Assembly: GCF_022869785.1 (NCBI RefSeq)
Contig: NZ_CP094997.1
Location: 6,949,001 to 7,013,000 of the forward strand
Source of the DNA: Dyadobacter chenwenxiniae
GTDB taxonomy: Bacteria; Bacteroidota; Bacteroidia; Cytophagales; Spirosomataceae
DNA length: 64,000 bases
Reading direction: 5' to 3'
Below, piece by piece: positions 6,842 through 15,065 of the stretch. The notes below the pieces were generated by a model. The model had not been told where the DNA came from. It saw only the letters and a program-made list of their open reading frames with translations, and searched no databases. Made by a program: the position numbers and the translations under genes. How positions within the stretch are numbered: position 1 is the first letter of the stretch; every line of letters begins with the position of its first letter.

Positions 6842-8032
6842 TCAGCTCAGCTGGTTCAATGCGCCTACAAAGGCCTTCATCTCGTCCATTGTGCCAATGC
6901 TGACGCGGCACCACGGTTTGTTTTGAATATCGAAAGACCTTACGGCTACTCCTTTTTCGCTCATTTTTGTCAAGAGCTCTTTGCCTGGAATGCTGATCGG
7001 GAAGAGTACGAAGTTGGTGTAAGACGGAATGTATTTGTATCCCAATTTGTCCAGGTTTTCGTATAAATAAAGTTTTGCCTCGTGGTTCAGCTTGCGCGTG
7101 TTGCCTTGGAAATCTGCATCGTCCAAGCTTGCAGATGCTGCAAAGATGGAAGTGTAAGAAATTCCCATCCCGCCACGTGTAATTTTGTTGATTGTAGCCA
7201 GGTAAGAAGGCAATGCAACCATATAACCTACCCGGATACCAGCCATTCCCATGATTTTAGAGAAAGTGCGGGCAACGATTACGTTTTTCTTTTGTGATAA
7301 TAGCGAAACCATGCTTTGTGTATCAGCACCAACAGCCAGCTCGATATAAGCTTCATCAACGAACACAGGCACTTTTTCAGAAACGCGTGAACAGAAATCG
7401 ATCAGATCCTGACCTTTTGTGATTGCGCCGGTTGGGTTGTTTGGGTTACAAACATAAACCAGTTTCGTTTCGCTGTCTACGGCAGCTTCCATTGCTTTCA
7501 GGTCGTGTGACCAGTCTGCTGTGCAAGGAACAGGCTTCCAGGTTGCACCCACAGATTTCGCAACCTGAACAAGTGACATATAACATGGATCAGCAGAAAC
7601 AATATTTCCTTTTCCGTTCATGAATGTTACCAAAGCCACTTTTTCCAAAAGATCGGATGATCCAGGGCCCATCATAATGTGGTCGGCAGAAACACCTTCT
7701 TTCTTGGCGATTTTATCAATCAAATCATACATTTCCTTCCATGCATAACGGTTTCCGTTTTTTACAGAATCCGCAACTGCCTTTTGTGCAGACATCGGTG
7801 GGCCGTATGGATTTTCATTGGAGTTCAGTTTCGCAATAATTTTCGGCGCTTTGCGGTCGTTTGGTAAAAAGTGCTCTCTTACCATTGGGCTACGGAAAAT
7901 ACGGTTTTCAGGGTCCAGACTAAGCGGCGCGTTTGAAAATGCACCCATGCTCAGATGCGGTGCCAAAGTCATTCCTCCGATTGCCATTAAACCGGATTTT
8001 AAAAGATTTCGACGGTCCATTTTTTGAGTCAT
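6842..8032 (-). CDS. Tat-exported PLP aminotransferase, histidinol-phosphate aminotransferase-like
   Basis: The 396-residue protein belongs to fold-type I class I/II aminotransferases. It has a SNENPYGPP substrate motif, GPGSSDLLEKV for phosphate binding, YVCNPNNPTGA, DEAYIEL, and the PLP lysine in RTFSKIMGMAGIRVGY. The closest family pattern is histidinol-phosphate or aromatic aminotransferase. The N-terminus carries a twin-arginine signal (MDRRNLLKSGLMAIGGMTLAP), so the folded PLP-loaded enzyme is probably exported to the periplasm. This is unusual for an amino acid biosynthetic family. It stands alone between a palindromic repeat and a terminator. Confidence 0.88.
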   Translation of the reverse strand: MTQKMDRRNLLKSGLMAIGGMTLAPHLSMGAFSNAPLSLDPENRIFRSPMVREHFLPNDRKAPKIIAKLNSNENPYGPPMSAQKAVADSVKNGNRYAWKEMYDLIDKIAKKEGVSADHIMMGPGSSDLLEKVALVTFMNGKGNIVSADPCYMSLVQVAKSVGATWKPVPCTADWSHDLKAMEAAVDSETKLVYVCNPNNPTGAITKGQDLIDFCSRVSEKVPVFVDEAYIELAVGADTQSMVSLLSQKKNVIVARTFSKIMGMAGIRVGYMVALPSYLATINKITRGGMGISYTSIFAASASLDDADFQGNTRKLNHEAKLYLYENLDKLGYKYIPSYTNFVLFPISIPGKELLTKMSEKGVAVRSFDIQNKPWCRVSIGTMDEMKAFVGALNQLS

Positions 8033-8097
8033 TGTTGTATTGTTTAGAAAAGATTTGACGATAAGTATTTGTGGTAAAGTCCTTGATACAATTTACG

Positions 8098-8137
8098 AAA
8101 AAACAAGCCAACAGCTAACACCTGTATGCTTGTTTTT
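8098..8137 (-). terminator. Terminator of the first SusC/SusD operon
   Basis: AAAAACAAGC (8099-8108) pairs with GCTTGTTTTT (8128-8137). On the minus strand the stem ends in TTTTTT. It directly follows the lipoprotein gene stop at 8141, so the aminotransferase is likely a separate unit. Confidence 0.75.
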
Positions 8138-8140
8138 CAA

Positions 8141-8623
8141 TTAGTTAGCTTGTATTTGTGAAAATCTTGTAAATGCAATTCCCTTGTACGTTCCCGTCCA
8201 GGAAATTTTGGTAACGCCACCTGCTTTCGGAGCCGGGACGCCCAGCTCTGCCCAGGTTTTGTCGACGGTTACCAAGCCTTGTGCGTTGGATGTCACTTCA
8301 CCTAAAATTTCGCCGGTGCGCAATGTGATTTTGATTGGAACATTCGGAACGGGAATAGAGTCAATGCCTTTTGTGTGATCCAGAATATTGGTCTTGTCCA
8401 GTTCCAGCAAGCGTGCTGAAAGTGTCAGTTTGGTCGCGGTTGCCTTGTAACCTACGGTCGGCTCGCTGGCAATGGGTGCTCCAAAAGCTGCACCCACAAT
8501 GTCAACAAGCACGGGCGCAACGTCTCTGTCTAGGAATGGATCTTCTTCCCTGCAGGATGCCAGTCCCAATGAAAGTGTCAAAGCCAGGCAAAGTGCGGGA
8601 ATGTATGTTTTGATGTTTTTCAT
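8141..8623 (-). CDS. SusCD-associated outer-membrane lipoprotein
   Basis: The 160-residue protein has a lipoprotein signal peptide with lipobox LASC (residues 20-23) followed by REED, typical of Bacteroidota surface lipoproteins. The rest (VPNVPIKITLRTGEILGEVTSNAQGLVTVDKTW ... ISWTGTYKGIAFTRF) looks like a small Ig-like beta-sandwich. It is the third gene after susC and susD, the place where SusE/SusF-type accessory binding proteins are found. No enzyme motif is visible; ligand unknown. Confidence 0.72.
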   Translation of the reverse strand: MKNIKTYIPALCLALTLSLGLASCREEDPFLDRDVAPVLVDIVGAAFGAPIASEPTVGYKATATKLTLSARLLELDKTNILDHTKGIDSIPVPNVPIKITLRTGEILGEVTSNAQGLVTVDKTWAELGVPAPKAGGVTKISWTGTYKGIAFTRFSQIQAN

Positions 8624-8661
8624 AATCTCGATTCTAAATAAGTTTTGAAATGATAACCTGC

Positions 8662-10140
8662 TTACTTTTCAGCCCACCAAAGCTTGGTTTTCATGTCATT
8701 AGGGCCTCCGTTCAAACCTTCTCCTGCTTTTACGGACTCAGCATTCAATGAATATTCCGAGTTAGGATAAGGGAAACGGGTAGGGAGGATGCCGCCATTT
8801 TGCAAAACCGCACGAGGGTCCGGCGCGGGGAAAACAGGGAAACCGGTTCTGCGCCATTCTGCCCAGGCTTCAACTCCTTGGCCGAACAGTGAAACCCACT
8901 TTTGTTCCAAAACTTTTTCTCTCGTAACTGCTCCCAATTTGGAGAGAAAAGCAGCGGGCGGCGTTAAGCCATATTGTGCAAAGGAAGCCGCAACACCTGC
9001 ATCGAAGTAAGTTTTAGCACTGCCGGTGATCTCGCCATCCAGCGCAGCTTCGGCCAGAATGAAGTTCAGTTCTGCAAAAGTCATGATCACTTCCGGCGCT
9101 TCTGCCTTTGTGAATGCATCGCCAATGGTGGAACTGGTTGCGAGGTATGTGGTTGCGATTGCGTCGGGTAAGCCGTTCGGGTGGCCTTCGTATTTACCGT
9201 CTTTGTTTGCGTTGGCAAAAACTGTAATGCGGGTGTCGCCCAGTGCATTCATTTTGTCGGCCAGTGTTTTGCTAATGTTCCAGTCAGTTCGTCCGTCTTG
9301 CTTCATAACCTGGTTCCACTCGTTGTTGCTAGGCAAAACTGCGGTTCCGTTTAGCTGTGCATTGTCAGCATTACTGGTGAAAATCGGGAATTTCGCTGCG
9401 TCGCCGACGATCTCAGCCATAATCGCTTTGGATTCAGCAGGTTTTTTAGCAGCCTGGCGATTGGCAAGACGAAGGCGCAGTGAGTTTGCGAATTTTTTCC
9501 ATTTCAAAATATCGCCGCCATACATAATGTCACCTGCGATAGCCGGGCCGCCTACAACCAGTTTTTCGTTCGCCATTTTCAGATCGTTAAGCATTCCTGC
9601 ATAAACCACGTCCATAGCGTCATACTTGGGCGTGTAAATGGGTGCGTCGGCTGTTCCTTTGATTGCGTCATTATAAGGAATTGCTCCGTAAAGATCTGTG
9701 AGTAAAGAGAAAACCCATGTGCGCATTACGATCGCAACGCCTTCGTAATTGGGATTTGGAGTGGCAGATCCTTCGCCGCTCATGGTGATGATGCGTTGGA
9801 AGTTCAGCTGCGAATCGTTGTAAAAGCCTTTCCAGTTATTGGCAACCAGCGCAGGCGAAACGGTGTAATCATCGCCTTCATTGGAATAAATGTTTCGGGT
9901 CAAATGCTGCACATACAATTCGGCTGCATCAATGTTGATCCGCTCAAAACGCGTACGGTGTCCCCAGTAACGGTCAATTGCTGTTTCAATGCCGGTAGGA
10001 AGCAAATACTGTGGTCCGAGGGCCGTAGGGTTGTTCGGACTTGTATTCATTTCATCAAAATCTTTGGTGCAGCTCGATGCAGTAAGAATCCCTGCAAGCG
10101 CCGTCATCCAAATGGTTTTATGATTCAATATATTTCTCAT
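8662..10140 (-). CDS. SusD/RagB-family outer-membrane lipoprotein (SusD-like_2)
   Basis: The 492-residue protein starts with a lipoprotein signal (MRNILNHKTIWMTALAGILTASSC) and NTSPNNPTALGPQYLLP, typical of the SusD-like_2 (PF12771) branch. TPR-like helices follow, including LTDLYGAIPYNDAIKG and FAELNFILAEAAL. It ends with the family's EWRRTGFPVFPAPDP segment and LPTRFPYPNSEYS. It would form the substrate-capturing lid on the SusC barrel encoded just upstream (31-nt gap). This SusD branch is often found with transporters for peptides or undefined substrates, and no carbohydrate enzyme lies nearby. Confidence 0.93.
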   Translation of the reverse strand: MRNILNHKTIWMTALAGILTASSCTKDFDEMNTSPNNPTALGPQYLLPTGIETAIDRYWGHRTRFERINIDAAELYVQHLTRNIYSNEGDDYTVSPALVANNWKGFYNDSQLNFQRIITMSGEGSATPNPNYEGVAIVMRTWVFSLLTDLYGAIPYNDAIKGTADAPIYTPKYDAMDVVYAGMLNDLKMANEKLVVGGPAIAGDIMYGGDILKWKKFANSLRLRLANRQAAKKPAESKAIMAEIVGDAAKFPIFTSNADNAQLNGTAVLPSNNEWNQVMKQDGRTDWNISKTLADKMNALGDTRITVFANANKDGKYEGHPNGLPDAIATTYLATSSTIGDAFTKAEAPEVIMTFAELNFILAEAALDGEITGSAKTYFDAGVAASFAQYGLTPPAAFLSKLGAVTREKVLEQKWVSLFGQGVEAWAEWRRTGFPVFPAPDPRAVLQNGGILPTRFPYPNSEYSLNAESVKAGEGLNGGPNDMKTKLWWAEK

Positions 10141-10171
10141 TTTGAAGATTCTTTAAGGTCAGTTAACTGGA

Positions 10172-13100
10172 TCAGAATGACAATGACAGGTTCATACCCA
10201 CGCTGCGTGAGCTTGGCAGCTCGCCGTAACCAAAACCTTGTCCGTTTGCTCCTTTTGCATCAATTTCAGGATCGATATGCGGTGTGTTTTTGAAGATCAT
10301 CCACACGTTGCGTCCTACTACTGAAAGTTTTGCAGACTGAATTTTGATTCTTTTCAGGAATGAAGGGCTGATGCTGTATCCTAATGAAACCTCGCGAAGC
10401 TTTACATAACTCGCATCGAAAATGGCTGATTCATGATAGTTACGTGGGTTGCTGTAACCGTAAAGTTGGTTTGCAGTAACAATGATGTCATTTGGAATGA
10501 AAGATTTAGAACCATCCGCCCCTGTCACTTCACGAACCCCTTTTCCTATCACACCTTCTTCACGTCCCAATGCTGTTTCTGCATATTGACCAGTCCATCG
10601 AGCGGTTCCAGTTCCTTCATCATAAATGTCACCGCCGATGCGCACGTCAACCAATGCACTTAGGGAGAAACCTTTGTAGTTGAGTGTGTTCAGCATTCCA
10701 CCAATCCAGTCAGGCTGAACATTGCCGAGCTTTTGATTTGAAACCGTTACAGGTAAGCCGTTGGCTCCGTAAACAACTTGTCCGTCAGGCGATTTCTGGA
10801 AACCAACGCCGTAGAATGTTCCGTAAGATTCTCCTACACGCGCTTCCGAAGTCATTCCACGTTGTGTTGCCAATGTGTAAGTGGTCAGTCCTTCTGCCAG
10901 TTCAAGCACTTTGTTGCGGTTGCGTGCATAGTTCAAAGAAACTTCCCAGCTGAAACCATTTGACAACTTAACCGGCGTTCCTGAAAGTGTTAGTTCAACC
11001 CCTTTGTTGGTGATCTTTCCAGCATTCAGGACTCTTTTGTCATAACCACTGGCTTTGGAAATCTCAACACCCAGGATCTGATCTTTTGTAGTCTGTTCGT
11101 AGTAAGTGACGTCCAGACCAACTTTTCCTTTGAAGAAACGCAGGTCAGCGCCTAATTCAAGACCAGTTGTGATCTCAGGTTTCAGTTCGGAGTTTGCGAT
11201 TTGAATGTTCTCAGCAAATTTCGGCACAGAACCATTCCAGGAACCGCTCGCTGTGAATGTTTGCGCAAGCTGGTAAGGAAGCGCATCGTTACCCACTTGT
11301 GCATAGCTGGCGCGCAGTTTACCAAATGACAATACATTGCTTTTTACGTCAAACAATTCTGTGATCACTGCGCTTACCGATGCAGAAGGGTAGAAGTAAG
11401 AGCGTGCATCCGCAGGCAATGTGCTCGACCAGTCGTTTCTTGCCGTCAGGTCGAGGAAAAGTGCGTTTCTCCATGAGAAGTTAGCCGTCCCGAATAAGCT
11501 CTGCGTTTCAGATTCCTCGATCTTACTTTCAATGGTGTTGGCGCTAGGAACTGAGTTTCCAGCATTGTAAAGGCCGTCCACAACCATTTCACCCACAGCA
11601 AAGTAGTTTCTTTTGTTATAGTTTTTACGTTGAATTCCACCAAACTGAATGTTCAATCCAAAATCGTTTGTCAGGTTTTTGTTGTAAGTCAGCATGAAAT
11701 CGGTGTTCGTTTCCTGGCTGCGCAAAACTTCTTCGTTGAAGCGGCCCGGTGTTCTCGTGCCGTTACGAACGCGAAGGAAGTTGGTCACATTGATACGCGT
11801 ATCTGACCAATAATCCGTTCCTGAGCGAAGCATTAAGGATAGCGAAGGCAGGATTTTGTAGTTCAATGCAATATTCCCCAACAACCTGTCTTTTTCATTG
11901 CCCGACGGCATTTTTAGCTGAGAAAAATAAGGGTTTGTAAAGAATGTGTGCTGCCAGTTTGGTGGATCTGTGTCACCCGCTTTTTGGTTATGCACATCCG
12001 TATATTGCTCATAGTTACGAAGCTGATCCCATGAAACGGAGCGGTGCGACCAGATAAATTCCTGTCCAGCTGCATAGCTGCGGTTGTCCGAGCCTGATTT
12101 GATATACTCACCAGATAATGTGACGCTGATGTTTTTGGTCAAATTGTAACCAGAATTGATACGGAAGTTGTTTCTGTGGAAATCATTGTAATACATAATC
12201 CCTTTCTGATCCACCCGGCTCAACCCCAGGCGGAAATAGCCTTTGTCGTTTCCTCCTGACAATGCCACCGAGTTTGTGATCGTGCGGCCGGTTTGCCAGT
12301 ATTCTTCCCAGTTGTTAGGCTGAGGAGTCAGTGGCGCAACTTCGTCACCCGTCCACCACTGTCTCACCATACGGCCATCCATAGGTGCTCCCCAGCTTTC
12401 ATCCGTTCCTGCCGAACCAGCCAGAGGATATCTTGCGTCATAAACGGCCCTGTATTGTGCAATTTGCGCAGGATCAGTGATAGATGAGCTCCAACCATCG
12501 TTGTACCAAGTCCGGTAACCGCTTCCTCCGCCGTATGTGTTTTGAAAATCAGGTTTGATCCAGGGGCGTTCGAATGTAATGTTGGAGTTTATTTCAACAC
12601 CTAATCCTTTTGTTCCCTGGCCATTTTTTGTTGTAATCAAAATAACCCCGTTTGCTGCGCGTGAACCGTATAATGCAGCCGCGTTAGGTCCTTTCAGGAC
12701 AGACATTTCTTTAATGTTATCCGGGTTAACTTCCGAGATTCCGCCTCCAAGCGTTTTGCTGGAAGTTTGCTCCATAGGCACACCGTCGATTACAATTAAT
12801 GGTTGGTTATTGCCTGAAACAGAAGATGATCCACGGATTTGTATCGTTGAGCTGCTGCCCGGGCCGCCATTGGCCTGAACCCTTACACCGGCAATTTTTC
12901 CGGATAATGCATTGGCCACGTTTGTTGACCTGGATTCGGTCAGCGAGCTTCCTTTCACTTCCTGGACTGTATAGCCCAATGCTTTTTTCTCGCGTTCAAT
13001 ACCAAAAGCGGTAACCACCACTTCGGCAAGCTGGCGTGTATCGGCGTCAAGTTTTATGTCAAATTGAGTTTGGTTGCCAATGGGAAGTTCTTTGATTAAA

Positions 13101-13330
13101 AAACCCACATATGAAACCACAAGAATTCCGTCGCCCGGAACAGAGAAGCTGAATTTTCCGTCTGCGTCTGCATTTGAACCTACGTTGGTTCCTTTGAATA
13201 TGATAGAGGCTCCTGCAAGTCCGAGACCATCGTCAGCTGCTGAGATCTTGCCACTTATCTGACGCACCTGGGCGTTAACCAGTGGGGATAGCATGCAAGC
13301 CCATAATACTAAGAGTAGAACTTTACGCAT
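10172..13330 (-). CDS. SusC/RagA-family TonB-dependent transporter
   Basis: The 1052-residue protein has a signal peptide ending ...SPLVNAQ. An N-terminal carboxypeptidase-like beta-sandwich follows (about 20-110, ISGKISAADDGLGLAGASIIFKG). The plug contains the SusC hallmark LSGKIAGVRVQ and the line NQPLIVIDGVPM ... LKGPNAAALYGSRAANGVILITTKNG. The C-terminal beta barrel ends in SVGMNLSLSF with a terminal Phe. There is no STN domain, so sigma/anti-sigma signalling is not expected. Its partner SusD lies 31 nt downstream. A long structured leader precedes it and a good promoter lies at 13746-13776. Confidence 0.96.
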   Translation of the reverse strand: MRKVLLLVLWACMLSPLVNAQVRQISGKISAADDGLGLAGASIIFKGTNVGSNADADGKFSFSVPGDGILVVSYVGFLIKELPIGNQTQFDIKLDADTRQLAEVVVTAFGIEREKKALGYTVQEVKGSSLTESRSTNVANALSGKIAGVRVQANGGPGSSSTIQIRGSSSVSGNNQPLIVIDGVPMEQTSSKTLGGGISEVNPDNIKEMSVLKGPNAAALYGSRAANGVILITTKNGQGTKGLGVEINSNITFERPWIKPDFQNTYGGGSGYRTWYNDGWSSSITDPAQIAQYRAVYDARYPLAGSAGTDESWGAPMDGRMVRQWWTGDEVAPLTPQPNNWEEYWQTGRTITNSVALSGGNDKGYFRLGLSRVDQKGIMYYNDFHRNNFRINSGYNLTKNISVTLSGEYIKSGSDNRSYAAGQEFIWSHRSVSWDQLRNYEQYTDVHNQKAGDTDPPNWQHTFFTNPYFSQLKMPSGNEKDRLLGNIALNYKILPSLSLMLRSGTDYWSDTRINVTNFLRVRNGTRTPGRFNEEVLRSQETNTDFMLTYNKNLTNDFGLNIQFGGIQRKNYNKRNYFAVGEMVVDGLYNAGNSVPSANTIESKIEESETQSLFGTANFSWRNALFLDLTARNDWSSTLPADARSYFYPSASVSAVITELFDVKSNVLSFGKLRASYAQVGNDALPYQLAQTFTASGSWNGSVPKFAENIQIANSELKPEITTGLELGADLRFFKGKVGLDVTYYEQTTKDQILGVEISKASGYDKRVLNAGKITNKGVELTLSGTPVKLSNGFSWEVSLNYARNRNKVLELAEGLTTYTLATQRGMTSEARVGESYGTFYGVGFQKSPDGQVVYGANGLPVTVSNQKLGNVQPDWIGGMLNTLNYKGFSLSALVDVRIGGDIYDEGTGTARWTGQYAETALGREEGVIGKGVREVTGADGSKSFIPNDIIVTANQLYGYSNPRNYHESAIFDASYVKLREVSLGYSISPSFLKRIKIQSAKLSVVGRNVWMIFKNTPHIDPEIDAKGANGQGFGYGELPSSRSVGMNLSLSF

Positions 13331-13374
13331 GGGTGATTGGGGTTAAATTGTTGTTAGGTATCGAGTAGTAAGGG

Positions 13375-13453
13375 AAAAAAGTTATGGCTGTGTGGTGTCC
13401 ACGTTGCCGTGCGCCGCACACACTTTCGCGTGGACAGAACAACACAGCCATAA
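13375..13453 (-). terminator. Terminator-like hairpin in the susC leader
   Basis: On the minus strand, UUAUGGCUGUGU pairs with ACACAGCCAUAA (12 bp) and UGUCCACG with CGUGGACA (8 bp) across a small internal loop (13382-13403 with 13429-13453). CUUUUUUCCC follows at 13381-13372. The structure lies 45 nt upstream of the susC start codon. It could be an attenuator or the 3' end of a small RNA made from the leader. Confidence 0.65.
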
Positions 13454-13566
13454 GCTTGCAAAACTGCTTTTCCGGAAAGCAATACCCTCTTAAATCGAGG
13501 ACAGACAGCATTCTCAGGTTTAGGCAGAGACAAAGAAATCCCTGCGTAGACATTTTGCCTGTCCAC
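13382..13566 (-). ncRNA. Candidate structured leader RNA or sRNA upstream of susC
   Basis: Reading the minus strand from 13566 down, consecutive hairpins occur. They are GUGGACA/UGUCUAC with loop GGCAAAA (13566-13546), GCAGGGA/UCUCUGC with loop UUUCUUUG (13545-13524), a weak CCUC/GAGG stem (13500-13486), UGCUUU/AAAGCA (13481-13465), and the terminator-like stem. The first two abut directly. Each has one position that is a G-U wobble on the minus transcript but an A-C mismatch on the plus strand, which points to a minus-strand RNA. I did not recognise a known riboswitch class. Confidence 0.5.
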
Positions 13567-13745
13567 GGCGTTATTGGTAATTCGGTTATTGAAAAAATTA
13601 TATTGTATTAGGACAGAACCTGCCGGATGTTTTGGTTATGACAGCCGGTTTTATTTAATGTTCCTCCTGATACAAACAGATATATTCATGTGCGGCTGGA
13701 ATACATCTGCTTTTAAGAAGTTCAGTCATTCGTTTAACGACTTCT

Positions 13746-13776
13746 CAAATATACTGACAATGTGAAATAATGCAAG
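13746..13776 (-). promoter_or_regulatory. Promoter of the first susC operon
   Basis: On the minus strand CTTG (13776-13773) and TATATTTG (13753-13746) are separated by 19 bp, fitting the Bacteroidota sigma-ABfr pattern TTTG-N19-TAnnTTTG. Transcription would start near 13742, giving a leader of about 410 nt before susC. Confidence 0.6.
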
Positions 13777-14039
13777 AGATTAAACTTAATAATTGAAGTT
13801 TTTTGCAATAAAAATTGGTCATTTAAAATCGTTATAAAATGTTTTGGTAATAATTTTATATTAAGTTTAAATTTCCCGTTTTGTCAGAATGTCTACGTCA
13901 TTGATAGACTTAAATTTTCAAAAGTTGCAATTAATTGTCTTAAAACTAGACGTTTATATACGTAAATTTTGGTTTTTAGGTAAAATCTCGGTTACATAAC
14001 TGGATTTTTAAACCTAAAACTGGCAAAGTTGCAAAACGC
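13777..14039. other. AT-rich intergenic region without a visible gene
   Basis: This stretch upstream of the susC promoter is strongly AT-rich, with poly-A/T tracts (TTTTAAATTTCC-like words). It has no open frame of convincing composition on either strand. It may hold regulator sites for the susC promoter, but I see no clear palindrome. Confidence 0.6.
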
Positions 14040-14075
14040 AAAAAGGAGGCTGCTGATCACAGCTGCCTCCTTTTT
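14040..14075 (-). terminator. Terminator after N-carbamoylputrescine amidase
   Basis: AAAAAGGAGGC (14040-14050) pairs with GCCTCCTTTTT (14065-14075). On the minus strand the stem ends in TTTTT. It lies 36 bp past the stop of the gene ending at 14111. Confidence 0.85.
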
Positions 14076-14110
14076 ATAAACTTAAAATAGTTATATTTAT
14101 TTCTAAGTGT

Positions 14111-15019
14111 TTAGTCAATAAATCGTTTAAGAATTGGGCGATAGGAATCAATTCTTCGGTCTCTCAGGAACGGCCAGGTTGTTCTGTAAAAGTCAAGCTT
14201 ACCCAAATCAAGTTCTTCCACATGCGTCACTTCTTCTTCGTGCGGAGCAAGATAAAGCAAGCGGCCTTGCGGATTGGCAATGAATGATCCGCCCCAGAAT
14301 TGCTGGTCGGCTTCACGGCCCGTCCGGTTTACAGAAACCACATAAACGCCATTTGCAACCGCATGTCCGCGCTGAATGGTTTGCCACGCGCCATATTGTT
14401 CTTCATTAATGATCGGGTCTGTTTCATTTGTATCCCAGCCAATTGCAGTTGGGTAAAACAAGATTTCGGCACCCATTAAGCTCGTAATGCGCGCCGCTTC
14501 GGGATACCATTGATCCCAGCAGATGAGCACACCGATTTTTGCGAACTTCGTATCAAAAACCCGATAGCCATCTTTATCACCGGCTTCACCGACTGACTCG
14601 CCCGTTGCCGCGTCGCCAGGTGTGAAATAGAATTTTTCGTAATAACCCGGATCATCCGGAATGTGCATTTTGCGATATTTTCCAAGATAAGCACCGTCAG
14701 CGTCCAGAACGGCCGTTGTATTATGGTAAAGCCCATGCGCACGCTTTTCAAATAACGAAGCAATGATCACAACGCCCAATTCCTTCGCCACCGCGCTCAG
14801 CGATTCTGTGGAAGGGCCGGGAATGGGTTCGGCTAAGAGGAAATTTTTATGGTCTTCCACGTCGCAGAAATAAAGCGAGCGGAAAAGTTCTTGAAGACAT
14901 ACAATGTTGGCACCCTTCGCAGCTGCGTCACGGATTCCCTGAACGGCTTTATGAAAATTAGCATCAATATCACCGCTGCAACTCATTTGCACGATGCCGA
15001 TGTTGACTTTTTTATTCAT
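14111..15019 (-). CDS. aguB: N-carbamoylputrescine amidase
   Basis: The 302-residue nitrilase-superfamily protein has the complete Glu-Lys-Cys triad: Glu44 in VCLQELF, Lys in GKYRKMHIPDDPGYYEKFYFTPGD, and Cys in GVLICWDQWYPEAAR. The 'H-I-P-D-D-P-G-Y-Y-E-K-F-Y-F' block is characteristic of AguB. It hydrolyses N-carbamoylputrescine to putrescine, CO2 and ammonia, the step after agmatine deiminase (3736-4809). It is the last gene of a minus-strand run that begins with the acyltransferases; the 46-nt gap to the GT9 gene allows co-transcription. Confidence 0.95.
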   Translation of the reverse strand: MNKKVNIGIVQMSCSGDIDANFHKAVQGIRDAAAKGANIVCLQELFRSLYFCDVEDHKNFLLAEPIPGPSTESLSAVAKELGVVIIASLFEKRAHGLYHNTTAVLDADGAYLGKYRKMHIPDDPGYYEKFYFTPGDAATGESVGEAGDKDGYRVFDTKFAKIGVLICWDQWYPEAARITSLMGAEILFYPTAIGWDTNETDPIINEEQYGAWQTIQRGHAVANGVYVVSVNRTGREADQQFWGGSFIANPQGRLLYLAPHEEEVTHVEELDLGKLDFYRTTWPFLRDRRIDSYRPILKRFID

Positions 15020-15065
15020 GTATTTGATGGATATCTGACTCGGACACTAACTCTAATTGCAACAG

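Noticed and set aside
9026..9604. 192-codon plus-strand frame opposite susD
   Set aside because: Low-complexity Ala/Ser-rich shadow of a well-supported minus-strand gene.
13500..13545. TPP riboswitch suggested by a CTGAGA word in the susC leader
   Set aside because: The other conserved TPP elements (ACCCTT and the GGATAATGCC-like block) are missing, and the gene is not thiamine-related.
13354..13566. Short minus-strand open frames upstream of susC
   Set aside because: Composition is not coding-like and the region folds into several stems with minus-strand-specific wobbles, so a leader RNA fits better.
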